DNA of 64,000 bases from Cristatella mucedo (GCA_009760855.2 WPIO01000008.1:515001-579000); one strand, 5' to 3'; counted from the stretch's first letter, positions 1 to 13,611 are shown. A program made the numbers and translations. The notes: a model not told the origin generated them from the sequence alone.

Positions 1-1772
<1,772 letters not shown>

Positions 1773-1911
1773 TCATCATTACCAACGGCGGCCAACTTCT
1801 GCTACACCGTAGCAGGTTGCCATCACAAGACCGGAAGTGCAGCGGCAGCGCACCAGCGGCCAATGGACGGCGTCTGCGACGGGCGAGCGGCCTTGTCCTC
1901 CGCCCGACGCG

Positions 1912-1967
1912 GGCTGCTGCGCAGCAGCTTCGGCTGCTGCTGTGGGCTGCTGCTGCTGCTGCTGCAT
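1912..1967. repeat. CTG/CAG triplet cluster
   Basis: Imperfect GCTGCTGC and GCAGCAGC runs end in six consecutive CTG-type triplets about 200 bases upstream of the PI4K2 start codon. The alanine, glutamine and leucine runs in short open frames here are products of the triplet repeat, not protein evidence. Confidence 0.85.
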
Positions 1968-2033
1968 AGCTGACGCTTGGCCTGGCGGCGACCAGCAGCC
2001 GCTGCGCTTGCGCTGCCGTCTCCTGGGCAGCGC

Positions 2034-2079
2034 GCGGTAGACAGCGCGCGAGCGCGCGCGCGAGCGCGCTGTCTACCGC
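2034..2079. repeat. Perfect inverted repeat, 16-bp arms
   Basis: The left arm gcggtagacagcgcgc (2034-2049) and right arm gcgcgctgtctaccgc (2064-2079) are exact reverse complements. They are separated by a 14-base alternating GC spacer (gagcgcgcgcgcga). The structure could extrude as a cruciform or hairpin, and the spacer could adopt Z-DNA. It lies about 300 bases upstream of the PI4K2 start codon. Confidence 0.95.
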
Positions 2080-2330
2080 CCGACTAGCGGCCGCTCGCTC
2101 CTGCCTCGGCATCGCCCGCCCGCCCGCCCCCCCCCACCTCTCCCAGCGCCATCCGGCTCTGGAACGGGCGCGACTTCAGCGGTCGAGTCCACGGTCCGCA
2201 GGAGACGACGACTCCGAACGTCGTCAGACTGACCCCTACGCGAGCCAGACGGTCGGACGGACCGAGGCGATGCGCTGCGGCGTCAGCGGCGGCTAAGCCC
2301 CAAACGCTGGCCTTGCGGCTAGTTTTTGCT

Positions 2331-2876
2331 AGCGAAATGCATGCGAATTGCGACCGGATTGATCTGAACTCGATTGCGTGGATTCCGGGCTTAGCAGTTG
2401 AATCGTGTTGATTTAGAACCGCGAGTTTCACAGCGCACGCTAGCTAAAGCATCGAGACGAACGTAGCCTGGCGGCTCCGGAAGTGAAGCGCTTCGCGCAA
2501 ACGCAGCGCACGTTGCGTTTTGCTAGCATTTGCAGACGTTTGAGGGATGCTGGCGGAAACATCATCTCCAAGCGCAGCTGGCGAGTCGTTTTTGCATCAC
2601 GAATGGAAGCAGGTATGCCGACGTAGTTAGCAGAGTGCGATATTATATTGATATTATATTTATTATAATTTATTTATTTATTTAGTAAACAAGAACGCCC
2701 ATATTTTAATAACTAGTCACGTCGCTGTCATATTCCACTGTCGTGGCTGCAAGTGTACAGCTCCAATGCCCTTTACTACTGACTGTTTAAACCATAGATT
2801 AAGAAAAATTCGGTCCCACTGTTTTTAAGATTAAAGCAACTATAGTAAAACATTTGTGTGTAAAGTGGCGTAATCG
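2331..2876. other. Intergenic DNA, no gene seen
   Basis: GC content falls sharply after about 2600. A short TTTA/TATT-rich patch lies at 2640-2690. No conserved coding or retroelement signal is recognised. Confidence 0.6.
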
Positions 2877-3043
2877 CCAGCTGATTCAGCAGATCCTAAA
2901 TTACTTCGAGGCCCGAAAAGCCTCGCCTCGACGGCTATCACTTCCGCTTGCCAGGAGCAATAAGGACAATTGCTAGCAGCAGATCTCGAACCCGCAATCT
3001 GGGTCGTTTAGTGTGACCACCTTGCTCCTGGGCTAACACCCGG
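2877..3043 (-). mobile_element. tRNA-derived SINE, family SINE-A (diverged)
   Basis: On the plus strand the copy starts with the tail in reverse (ccagctgattcagc), then ggctatcacttccgcttgcc, a degraded box B (tctcgaacccgc) and the head (caccttgctcctgggct). Many substitutions mark it as an old copy. Confidence 0.65.
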
Positions 3044-3312
3044 GGGTGAGGCATGTCGGGCCTCATCAATGCCGCCACATTTTTAAAGCGCTTTGGCGTG
3101 ACGTCATCGGTCGTCAAAACGTTCGCTCCGTAAGTGCGGCTCCTTTTAGCCCTTATTCCTATATGCCAAGAAACGGCTGCGCTCAGTTGATGCCAACATG
3201 TGGCTCTGTCGGAGTGCGGTCGCCGCCATACCTTAGGTTCGTTCGGTAGTAGCTATCGAATGGCCGCCTGGCGGCACACCCACTTTCCGATGAGAGTGGC
3301 GAGGTAGCTTTT

Positions 3313-3665
3313 AATAATAATAATAATAACAATACACTTGATAAAGCGCCCTCAGAGAAGTCGCCTTCTTTATAGGCGCTTTAAATTTGCTGCAAAGGAA
3401 ACTCGATTGAATGGTGAATGATATCACGCTTGATAAACAACATGAATAACGTAGTGAGGGGTGACATGCACAGGGTCAGCATGCAAGTGTGCTTAGTGGC
3501 AGCATGCAACCGTGTCACCACGCATAAGCACATAAAGGACGAATCACAGGGACCCACTAAATGCTGTCATAAATAGGTGCGTTTTTAATTTCTTTTTAAA
3601 TGTGGTCAAGTCAGGGGACGTTGCGACGGAAATCGGCATTGAGTTCCAGGCTTTGTTTCCGGTAG
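3313..3665 (-). mobile_element. LINE-1 (CR1/L2-like) 3' end fragment
   Basis: In the minus direction it holds the final part of the LINE C-terminal region, the 3' UTR (gcatgctgaccctgtgcatgtc type) and the terminal stem-loop with an (ATT)n tail. It is 5'-truncated. The sequence from 3666 no longer matches other copies. Confidence 0.85.
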
Positions 3666-3980
3666 AGCGGCGCTCGTCTTCTCGTTCATGAGTCGCTACA
3701 GAACAAATCGTTCCTGGCGCAATTTACGATGCAATGTCGCCTTTAAGAAATGGCAGTTAATATTCTTGTCGTCGTGCACTTTTAGCTTGCTTTACTGTTT
3801 GCGTGACGACCGTCAGAGCCGTCAGATCCGTTATCTTTCTTGGAATATCGAGGACGCACGACTTCGACTTAACAAGCGCAAAATTTGCGATTCTCTTGCT
3901 GAACGCGTTATTCTCGATGCACCAAAGAAAACCAACTGTCGCATGGCGGCTTAGCTATATCACGACCTGGCGACTTGGTT
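3666..3980. other. Unassigned DNA between two LINE fragments
   Basis: No feature recognised. An open frame of 88 codons on the plus strand has no recognisable motif. Confidence 0.5.
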
Positions 3981-4495
3981 TAATAATAATAATAATAACA
4001 GTATATTTTATAGCGCCCTCTGAGAATTGAATCTCTTTGTGGGCACTTTGTAGATGCTGTTTATAAAACATTACCAAATGATTGGTCGTAACATCCACAA
4101 GCCGCAGGCAAGTGTAAGCACGCATGACTACACGAAGGACGAATAACAAAGACCCACTAAAGGCTTTAATAGACAGGTGTTTTAAGCTTATTTTTTTAAA
4201 TGTCGTTATGTCAGGGGATGCTGTGACCTGCGTCGGGAGTGACTTCCAGGCTTGGGGTTCGTACGAGGTATAGCTAAACGATTTTAGTAAAAAAAAAACG
4301 GGTTGAACCATTCTTTGCCTGGTGGGGGAGTAGTTCTGATGAGTAAGCTGGAGCCAGAGAATGAAGAAACCTAAAAGGAAGTGACAGAAAGTGAAGTCGC
4401 TACGCTGCTTGATTGTGAGCCAGTGCAGGTCGGCGAGAAGTGTTGTCATGAGGCAACTCCGGTTTGAATGACTTCTCTAGACCGAAACGCGTTTT
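3981..4495 (-). mobile_element. LINE-1 3' end fragment (diverged)
   Basis: The minus strand encodes remnants of the LINE C-terminal region (PLLADLHWL-like [18 protein letters not shown], then PQAWKSLPTQV), followed by the 3' UTR, stem-loop and (ATT)n tail. Frameshifts and internal deletions show that it is dead. Confidence 0.85.
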
Positions 4496-4935
4496 GGCAA
4501 GTTTATGTGCTCAGTTTGACAGTTTGCTGTCTGACTTGCATAAAATATGTTACCCCAATGTACGCCATAAACTGAAAGCTATAAAAATAGCAAGTGGATT
4601 CAAAAGAACTATAATAATAACAGTAATAGTCGTGAACTGAAATTGATCTCATCTTGTAAGCGTAGATTCTCAAGTAGTACTTGAAAGCCCGTCGTATCGT
4701 TACGGTGCATTGCGTTGAAAGAACAAGACAGCCTCTGCTTAATAGACATAGCTGCAATAGTGCATCGACATAGATTCACCCATGGGTTTCTCCTCTTTGT
4801 TATGCTTTTGCTTCGACTGGGAGATATGCTCGACGGAAGCGACATGCTTTGAGACATGCTTAGATATGTTAAGACATGCTCAGACATGCTTAGGCTAACT
4901 TATTTCATTGTGCGCATGCACGAGTGCTTCCATAA
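4496..4935. other. Intergenic DNA with short imperfect repeat
   Basis: No gene is recognised. At about 4840-4890 there is a run of imperfect units around gacatgctta (four to five copies with spacing of 10-12 bases). Confidence 0.5.
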
Positions 4936-5636
4936 TAATAATAATAATTCACTTGATAAAGCGCCCTCGGAGAACTTAATCTCTCTCTAGGCGCTTTACA
5001 TTTGCTGTAAAGTGAAATGCAATTGAATGGAAAGTAAAATCATGCTTGAAAAACAAACGAAATGAATAATATGGTTAGGGGTGACATGCACAGGGTCAGC
5101 ATGCAAATGTGGTTAGTGGCAGCATGCACAGTGTCAGCACGCATAAGCACGTGAAGGACGAATCACAGGAACCCACTAAATGCTGTCCTAAATAGGTGTG
5201 TTTTTAGGTTCCTTTTAAATGTAGTCAGATCAGGGGATGTTCTGACGCAGTTCGGGAGGGAGTTCCAGGCTTTGGGAGCATATGAACTAAATGCACGGTC
5301 TCCAAAGGATTTAAGGTTTGTACGAGGTATTTCTAGACTGTTGGATTCCAAAAAGCGGGTGGTGTGATGCTTGGCCTGATGGGGTAGTATATCTGACAGA
5401 TAGGCTGGAGCCATAGAATGAAGGGACCTAAAAGTGAGCGACAAAACCTTGAAGTCAATCCGTTGCTTGACTGGTAGCCAGTGCAGGTCGGCGAGAAGTG
5501 GAGTAACGTGGCAACTGCGACGCTCACGGCAGACAAGTCTAGCTGCCGAGTTTTGCACCAGCTGCAATCGCCTGATCGCACATGCTGGTAGGCCAGTAAG
5601 CAGTGAGTTGCAGAAGTCGAGACGGGATGTCACGAT
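4936..5636 (-). mobile_element. LINE-1 3' fragment, young copy
   Basis: A 5'-truncated CR1/L2-like element whose C-terminal frame is still largely open. It is very similar base by base to the copy at 32353-33098, suggesting recent activity. It ends with the 3' UTR, the AAAGCGCC-type stem-loop (written in reverse at about 4955-5000) and an (ATT)n tail at 4932-4948. Confidence 0.92.
5163..5636 (-). pseudogene. LINE-1 ORF2 C-terminal region (truncated)
   Basis: Roughly 158 codons of the domain that follows the reverse transcriptase in CR1/L2-type LINEs. Visible hallmarks are [68 protein letters not shown] and the terminal [11 protein letters not shown]. The reverse transcriptase and endonuclease parts are missing through 5' truncation. 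The open frame runs on into non-LINE sequence to an ATG at 5666, which is chance. Confidence 0.9.
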
Positions 5637-6214
5637 CCATAGCATCTTCTTATACTTTGCGGCCATCCTCAGCGTTTATCTTTGCTATGGCAATCGCGTC
5701 TCGTGCCCGTCCGTTTCGAGTGGGCCAGCAGTTGCTTGTGAAGATTGATAGAGCTTTGTCTTTTGAAAAAGAAGGAGGAGAGCAGGCTCTTAGGCGGCCG
5801 TCGTCAGGCACGAGTTCACCACAGCACTCTTTCCATTTCAAATACCCGGTATTTGAAATACTATAAATATACCATTAAATATTAAATATTTATTAAATTT
5901 TACTATTAAATATTTACAATGCATCGTACGATGCATTTCGTTTAGATGTAAAACTTCGTTGTAACCCCATTTTTGTAAGCAGATAACGTTCAACTTTACG
6001 TACTGCTGCTGCCACGTTCAAAATAAGTAACACCTAATGAAGGTTCTACTAAAATTGAAAATGCTACAGTCCCTCTATTCTCTTGCTCCGGCGATCTGAC
6101 CCTGAGCTGAACTATTTACTCCTCGGGCCTGCCCCCCCCCCGCCGCCGGTAATTACCAGCACCTCTTGTCACATTTATTTATCTTGTCCATCTATTTATC
6201 ACAGCATTTATTCG
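5637..6214. other. Intergenic DNA, AT-rich in the middle
   Basis: No gene recognised. A block at about 5850-5915 is made of ATTAAATATT-like units and is followed by a 20-base perfect palindrome. A C9 run sits near 6132. Confidence 0.5.
5918..5937. repeat. 20-bp perfect palindrome
   Basis: The sequence aatgcatcgtacgatgcatt is fully self-complementary with no spacer. It lies at the edge of an AT-rich block. Confidence 0.95.
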
Positions 6215-6455
6215 ATCCTGTGATTCTTTCTTTTGTGCTTATACGTGCTGACACTGTTCCATGCAGCCACTAACCATAGTTGCATGCTGACCTTGTGCAT
6301 GTCACCCCTAACCATGTTATTCTTGCTGTTTATTGAACATCTTACCACTAAACATTCGATCGTGCTTCTTGTGCAGTAAATGTAGAGTGCCTAGAAAGAT
6401 ATTGAGTTCTCTGAGGGCACTATATCAAATGTAATATTATTATTATTATTCTTAT
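6215..6455 (+). mobile_element. LINE-1 3' UTR and tail
   Basis: A plus-orientation fragment with only the 3' UTR (catgctgaccttgtgcatgt), the terminal stem-loop (gtgcctagaaagatattgag to gggcac) and an (ATT)n tail at 6434-6451. Confidence 0.85.
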
Positions 6456-7330
6456 AAGCAGTAGTGTAAGCAACAGTATAGTGAGCAAGTACGGTGTACC
6501 TAGTGGGTTCGGTCTCTTCTTAGCTTAGAATCGGCTGCAACATTCTTTTTTGCTCACTTGCACCAGCATGTACAAGTGCCGCCAAAAGTATAAACAATTG
6601 CTGCGAAAGGGCAAATTCTGACGATGAAAAAATCTTCCAGCGGAACTCGCTCAGATGCTGCTCACCATACTAGTCCCAGTATAAATCCGTACAAAGTATA
6701 GTAGTTCTCATCGCATTCAGTAGTAGGAGAAGCAAATTATACTCGATAAAGGCTTTCAAGAGTGGAAAATGCGTTTACAAATGGCGTCTAATTTATTGTG
6801 TCAATCCTAATCATAATAATAATTATTCTTATACATCTGATGTAGCCCCCTTGGAGAGCTCAATCTCTTTCTAGGTACTTTACATTTAGCACGTGTATCG
6901 AATGCACTTGTCTGTGAAGTGACGTTTTCTCAGGAAGCTAGCTTTGATTACTTTTGCCACCAAATTTCGAGATAGTAGATAGCTAACAAGCACTCTGGGA
7001 GATAGCAAATCCAGGAAGATTTCTGCACTTATGAAAACAAAAACCTCGGAGATTGCATTTGGAAGGCTATATATAACAAGGTATGCATTGCCAAGGTGCC
7101 TGTAATTTTCTTGCACCTTGTATGCTACAGTATAAGTAGAAGCAGTTGCAACTTGATTCGAAGAAAACGGAGGAGCAGTGCGGTCGTCTTAAGCTAACAA
7201 ATGGGATAGGAATGACTGGGTCATGAAAATGCGTGTTGAAGAAAAGATTTGCTGCTGCGAGAAGTGTTGCTAGGACATTTACAAAAATCTTAACTGGACA
7301 CTTTTTCGAAAGTCGCACCAGCAACGTATG
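6456..7330. other. Intergenic DNA with a short LINE-1 tail remnant
   Basis: No gene is seen. A minus-orientation LINE-1 tail remnant with AT-rich repeat lies at about 6811-6890. Confidence 0.5.
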
Positions 7331-7339
7331 CTCTCTCTC

Positions 7340-7431
<92 letters not shown>

Positions 7432-7432
7432 C
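7331..7432. repeat. (CT)n microsatellite
   Basis: About 100 bases of CT repeats with few interruptions. Homopyrimidine on the plus strand. Confidence 0.98.
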
Positions 7433-8404
7433 AGGACTCTCTGGAATTTCCCAAACTAAAAGTTTGCTTTCTAGAAAAAAAGTGTGGCTGTGTGCAGCAG
7501 GCTAGCGACCACACCCCCGAACTTGGCTGGCTGTCAATGAGCCCTGCTGACTGATGAATCGAAGTTTACCACTTTCAATATTGGTAGGAGGGCTGCTATT
7601 AAGCGGTGCATTAATTATGCGTATCAAGGTGAGTACCTTCAGAAGACGGCCGTGCTCGGCAGCAATGGAGTCTATCATAAAAGCTACTATGAACAAGCAG
7701 AAATACTTTGACACCGATCAGAAAATATTGGCACTCTAAGTGCGATGGCCCTGAGACAGCTTGATTCACTTGGACACCGAAAAGCGACTCTATGCACAAC
7801 CAAATTTCGGCGAGATAATCTTTTTCGAAAATGGTTGGGATCAGTGGTATTGTCCACTGACTGTTTTACCATAGCCAAGTATTCGCACTAATCTGGATCC
7901 GTTCAAAAATCTTTTGAGCTAAGCTTAAGACTGTCGGCTATTCATATATTCACCTCATGAGATGTCTTGCTTGAGGCTCTATGCCAACGTTGGCGAGATA
8001 TTGGGCTGCGGAATTGTGAGCGACGAACACGCCAATCCACGCCAACCTGCATGCACGAAGTGAATAGAAAGCCTATTCGCAAAAACCTGAGTAATTTAAC
8101 ATTTACTGGAACGTAACATTTTCATCTTCCAGTACGACTGTAGGTGCATACAAGGAATTGATTTCTTCGTGAGAGCAGCATAGGATGATTTACGGATTTC
8201 CGGAAAGTTCGGCAGAGCGCGCTTTACTTATGAGGGCACCTGACCTGCTTGCTCCGATGGCGAGCTCTTGCGAAACCCTCGGCATCCACGGCATCGTCGG
8301 CTTCTCGGTGCTGCGCTCCCACTGGATTGAAATCTTTCGGTAATCGTGCTTAATTAATGCGTATATTGTATATTAATATATTAATGTTATTAATATACAC
8401 GGGT
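7433..8404. other. Intergenic DNA, nothing recognised
   Basis: Short frames only, on both strands. There is a small AT-rich palindromic patch (ttaatatattaa type) at about 8365-8395. Confidence 0.5.
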
Positions 8405-10045
8405 TCAGCAATTATAAGCGCCTGATTGCACATGCCGGCAGACCAGCAAGCAGAGAGTTACAGAAGTCTAGACTGGATATTACAAGTGCATGGACCAATT
8501 TGGATTTAGTATCCCTGTCTAAGAAATCCCGAATTTTAGCGATGTTACGTAGCTGAAAGTAGGCAGACTTGACTGTGGAGCAAATTTGGTCGTCTAGCGA
8601 AAGGTCGCTTTGGGACGGGAACCTAGACTTTGTGCAGATGTTACAGAAGATATGCTGGCAGAGCCAGTTTTGTGTATTAATCATCCCAATTTCCGAGTCA
8701 CACCTGGTTTTCCGATAACTAGTAAGTTGGTTTTATCATCATTCAATTTGTGAGAATTTGTTTCCATCCACTCGCAGATGTCAGAAATGCATGCAGCAAG
8801 GGAGTTGAGAGAATTAGACGTGCTGCCGGGCTGGGATGGATCAAAGCAAAGGTGCAACTGAGTGTCATCTGCATAGAAAGTGAAAGCCTTGATTGTGCTT
8901 GGCCATCACATCCGCAAGAGGGAGAGTATAAACTGTGAACAGAAGCAGACCAAGCACAGAGCCCTGAGGTGCACCCGTACTTAAGTGATGCCTGGGATTA
9001 TATGTGTCCGTTCACATCAATACTCTAGAGCCTCCTACTGAGATAGGATCTACACCATTACCGAACAATGCCAGTGATGCTGAGACGAGATGGGGGGGGG
9101 CGCTCGAAAAGAACTTGCTGATAAATAGTATCAAATGCTGACGAAAGACTAAGCAAAACAAGCAGAACGACTTTACCTAGGTCTGCACGCTTGTCTGCCA
9201 CTACTCGTTTCAGCGTCTTAGATAGGAACGGCAGTACGGAGACTCGGCGCGAGCTCTGAAGTTTCCTTCAGGTCTAGTGTTGTTTCCTTATCAAGAGGCC
9301 TCACCAACAGCCTTTTTGAAAGGCTCAGGTACAAGACCTGAGGCTAAGGACATACTTATTGCGTTAGTAATGCACGGCAGCAGCATATCTATGCATGGCT
9401 GAAGTAGGACAGTGGGAACAGGGTCCGGATGACTATTAGTCTCCCTTGACTGGGTGATACATTTTAGGATGAGGTCACTCGTCACCTTCTTGAATACAGA
9501 CCTCGAGGTGCGGCACGGAATTGAGGTATCTGAGTCCTGTGATGATGCTACTGAGGAAGGGGGCCTCTTTGGTGATGTTGGTGAGGGACAGTAGTCCAGA
9601 GGGCTACCTCAGGGATTAACTCTCTGATTTCGTCTTGGTGACAAAGAAGGTAGAGAAGAGCTAGATCATATCACCACACGGATCTAAGTGGTAAGAACTA
9701 ACATCGGAGAGGTTCAGAAATATGCTTGTAGTTGCTAGACTTGTCCTTTGCTAGATGATATGATCTACAGTAGTCTTCGCATGCCTGTCGACGGGTAGTC
9801 AGGCCTGATCATCTCGCGTATGCTCGCTCAAGCTTGTACCTAGTAGATGTAGCTAGTTTAATATCTGCAATATGCCCATAGGCCATCTGGGCGAGGGCGG
9901 ACAGAACGTTTTTTTCAGTGCAAGCTCGTCAAAAGAATGTCGGCTAATGATGTGTTTTAGCATTCTACTAGTGATGACATTGGATTCTACCAATGACGAT
10001 GATTGAGGAGGATTGAGCCGCAAGTACGAGAGGATATTTTCGCGC
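8405..10045 (-). mobile_element. LINE-1 internal fragment (linker, RT, start of C-terminal region)
   Basis: A degenerate minus-strand copy lacking both ends. It reads in sense from a linker segment (about 10045-9600), through an RT N-terminal block (DPVPTVLLQPCIDMLLPCIT near 9430), to QSDLSLDDQICSTVKSAYFQ and [19 protein letters not shown] at 8412. The whole stretch can be aligned by eye with the long copy at 45-48 kb and the plus-strand copy at 16.8-18.2 kb. Frameshifts and stops are frequent. Confidence 0.85.
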
Positions 10046-12012
10046 AGAGAGCCTAAACTTTAATCTAAGGAACGGCAGGTTCGGAGCCTGCGAGGAAAGA
10101 CGCGCTTCATTCTAGGCTGCTCCTGAAAATTGGAGAAATTAAAAAATTTTAAAAGGTTCCACATAGTTCTGGAAGGTCTCATGAATCTCTATGATTTTGA
10201 TTGCATGCGAGTCAGCGAGTCCCTTAAAATGAAGTCACCGCTAATTCGCATGCTGGTGCTAAAACGGGAAGGAGGTGTACATTTTTGTACATTTCATTTT
10301 CAATGTACACAAACACATTATAACATAACAAACAGTAATAAAATAATTTTGATTTTAATAACAATATAATTAATTATAACATATATTTTACAAGATGCGC
10401 ATCTATGCATTCGCGCATTTCCTATGCATAAATGCGCGAATGACAGTAGCTGCAAAACAGAAGCTATGCATATAAATACAACTCGAGATCAGCGAAAGTG
10501 AGCAGCAAAAGTGAAAGAAATTTCCAGTTGTATTGAGGTATCGTTTTCATTTTCTCTCAAGGTAGAGAAAGTAAAAGAAATACGAACAAGGCTCTGTTTT
10601 GATGGGAATGCATTACCCGTCAAACAGCTGGAGCTGAGCGCTCCAAGTGCTCGCGTGCTTTCAATACTGTAGAGCTTGATATCCCGAGATGGATTTTTCG
10701 CGGGTCCTCGCTATTTTTATAAATATTGCAAATAATATAATAATAATAATTAAACATTATTCGAGATTAGCTAATAGTATTTATTATTATTTAATGAATT
10801 ATTATTAGAAATTTTTACTAAATAAGTGCTGCGTATGAGCAGCTGGATGTGAGGTGAGCAAGCGTAACGCTGGCAAGTGGTCACCTCCTGCAATAATGGA
10901 CCGATGACCTCGGGGAGTTTTCGGCTTCACTGCCTGTCACTTCGAAAGACGAGCAGGAGCGAAGCGAAAAGAAGAAAGAATTTACTCATTCGCCGATTTA
11001 TGTATTTAAGCACGTGTTTAAACTAGGGCTACCAAGTATTCGCTCCGTATCCACTTCGGGGACTGAATAGTAGTGGACCACATAGTAATCCGGCATTTTG
11101 CTGAATGTAGCCGTCGGACCGAACACGAATAGGGGTCACGCGACATCCGGTTGCTGCACATGCGCTTGCCACAGCGAGTGGACGGAAGTAACTATTTCAG
11201 TAACTTAACTGTCTGTGTAAGGATTAATTCGCTAATTGCTCACTTGCAGTTTATCTTTTAAATTTTTTTCTGAATTACAAATTTCGCTTACATTTTAAAT
11301 TTGGAATGTTTTCCGCACACCTGTTCTCTACACCATTCGCGCTCCACCGAATACTTAGTATTGTACCTATTCTGCCAAGTAGCTACAATTAACTATTTGG
11401 TACAGCTCACGGATTCAAATCTGTCGAGGTGAAAATGGATCGGCACTCAGCCAAACTCCCAAAGACGGTCATCTGACGTTCTGTATTACTGGATAACTGC
11501 ATTAATTGCAACATTTACTTAAAAGGGCATACAGTTCAGCCACTTGACGCTGCAGAGAAACGCTCCGGCATAAGTCGAGCAATAGATTCGGTCTCCAGTC
11601 TTCGGCAACAGCGAACGTAATGGCTCCACCTCGGCAGCCAGTCACAACGGGGTACATACATTCCCCCTGACTTTCCCTCGGACATTACCATTACCCCCGG
11701 ACATTTCCCCCTCCTGGGGTAGGACATTTCTATGAGTGCATAATAATGAGTGCAAACAGGGTTTTAGGGTTTAGGGTTTTGGGATTATATACCTATATAC
11801 ACTAATATGCGTTGTGCGGATGTGATTGTTTGACCGTGATTTTTTGCACCTTTTTATAGCTCGTTTTTTCTGATATATCTGATTAGCTTATCAGTAGTAT
11901 TATTGAGAAAACATCAAATTACAGTTTTTGTGATTACACTACTCAAATGGACTGTGTATTGCAAGGCCAACCAGTGAATATGCCATATGTAATTAACAAA
12001 ACATCTAATTAT
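10046..12012. other. Intergenic DNA, AT-rich
   Basis: No gene seen. Contents are an AT-rich stretch at 10300-10390, a 12-bp-arm hairpin at 10408-10442, an ATT/TAA-rich stretch at 10715-10815, and a short telomere-like patch (gttttagggtttagggtttt) at about 11760. Confidence 0.5.
10408..10442. repeat. Inverted repeat, 12-bp arms
   Basis: cattcgcgcatt (10408-10419) is repeated as its exact reverse complement aatgcgcgaatg (10431-10442), with an 11-base spacer. Confidence 0.9.
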
Positions 12013-12087
12013 TAAATGTAAAGCGCCTAGAAAGAGATTGAGTTCTCTGAGGGCGCTTTATCAAGTGCATTATTTCTATTATTAACA
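12013..12087 (+). mobile_element. LINE-1 terminal stem-loop and tail only
   Basis: The fragment starts at aaatgtaaagcgcctagaaa and ends gagggcgctttatcaagtgc, followed by a short ATT-rich tail. It is an extreme 5' truncation. Confidence 0.88.
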
Positions 12088-12313
12088 TTATATTGAGTTG
12101 ATTTTATTTCAATAGAGCGTGAATTTCATTTGATCGTGTATGCATATATATATATGTGTAGATAGATAAATAGATAGATAGATATATCTGTATCCTTAGT
12201 TATAAATTCATTAACATAGGGGGAAAATGTCCTACCCCGAGGGAAATGTCCTACAACCGTCGCAACTGCGTGTACAGGTACGTATACACGCCTCCTCATA
12301 GCGCGCACAAAAG

Positions 12314-12390
12314 CTCTCTCTCTCTCTCTCTCCCTCTCTCTATCTATCTATATATTTATCTATCTATATATCTATCTGCCTGTCTATATA

Positions 12391-12468
<78 letters not shown>

Positions 12469-12535
12469 ACTCTACCTCGCTCTCTCTCTATCACTATCAC
12501 TATCACTATATCTCGCTCTCTCTCTACAGCACTCA
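12314..12535. repeat. Compound (CT)n / (TATC)n microsatellite
   Basis: CT repeats, then TATC/TATA units, then a pure CT block at about 12391-12467, then CTATCA units. Wholly pyrimidine-biased on the plus strand. Confidence 0.97.
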
Positions 12536-13534
12536 AAGACAATCTGCGCTCAGTGCAAGTGCGAAGACTTCGTCACAAGGAGTAAAGAGGGAGTAACGAG
12601 CGTGCCTGAGTCAGTAGGACAGTCACGAAAGTAAATAGCATATAATTTAATGCAATGTATCTCCGTCTGTAACTCCACAAAGCCACAAAGACTATGTGGG
12701 TGTTACGCAGGAGAGTTTTGTATGGCGCACTCACAATTCTTCACTTCAGCCTAAGCAGCTTTCGGTGCGCATTCGGTAGCCAGTACACTTCGCCTCATGC
12801 AACAAAGAGAACGTGAGAAGCGTAGCCGAGTCAGGAGAGCAGTTGAGGTAATGAGTAGCATGGAAGTAGCAGCTCAGGACCGCTAAAAAAAGGATGAGCC
12901 ATAGTCGGCTGCAGGAGAGTAGTTGTCGTTGCGTAAGAATTTTTGAAGCGAGTTCCGCAGCCTAGGTTATGCAGAGTAAAAGCTTCTGTCGCCAACGGTC
13001 TTCAAGCCGAGGAATGGAACAGCTAGTGTATGGTCCATACAGGACCTGAGGGCACGAGGAGGCTGAAACTGGTGGAGCATTTCAGTTAGGGAAGACGGAG
13101 CCAAGCCGTGGCGGGCTTTGTGGGTCAGCGTATGAACTCAGCTCTGTATTTTTTAATGAGCCGGCAGTCATCCAAGCTTCTTCAGCAAAGGAGACACGTG
13201 GTCAAACCTCTGGGATTTGTAAACTAGTCTTGCCACCATATTTATCACTAGCTGCAGTGGCCTAGTGGATTTTTTTGGTAGCCAAGCCAAAGGGGGGGAT
13301 TACAATAATACAGCCGAGACAGAAGTAAGAAGCTAGTTAAATAAATTCTTTGCAAGCCACCGCGAAAGACAGCTCCTAATCTTAGATAGGGATCGGACGT
13401 TGTGGTTAGCTGTAGAAGCAGTCTTCTTAATGAAGCTTTCAAAATTTAGGCAGCTGTCGAAGACGACAACTACTAATAAATTCCGAGCACACGGTAATGG
13501 TCGCACAACAGCATCACTTATTAGAAGAGCAAAA

Positions 13535-13611
13535 TTAGAAGAGCCTTCATTATTATTATGTATTTATTTATTTTTTATTATTATTATTATTTTATTCTTA
13601 GAAGAGCCTTC
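13535..13611. repeat. (ATT)-rich insertion flanked by a 14-bp duplication
   Basis: The 14-base sequence ttagaagagccttc occurs at 13535-13548 and again at 13598-13611. Between the copies lie 49 bases of ATT/ATTT repeats. Outside the duplication the host LINE-2 reading continues without loss. This fits target-site duplication around a retroelement insertion that kept only the microsatellite tail. Confidence 0.85.

Noticed and set aside
5650-5841. 63-codon minus frame next to the young LINE-1 copy, possibly a captured exon
   Set aside because: No family match, no splice signals, and it is in a different frame from the LINE reading.
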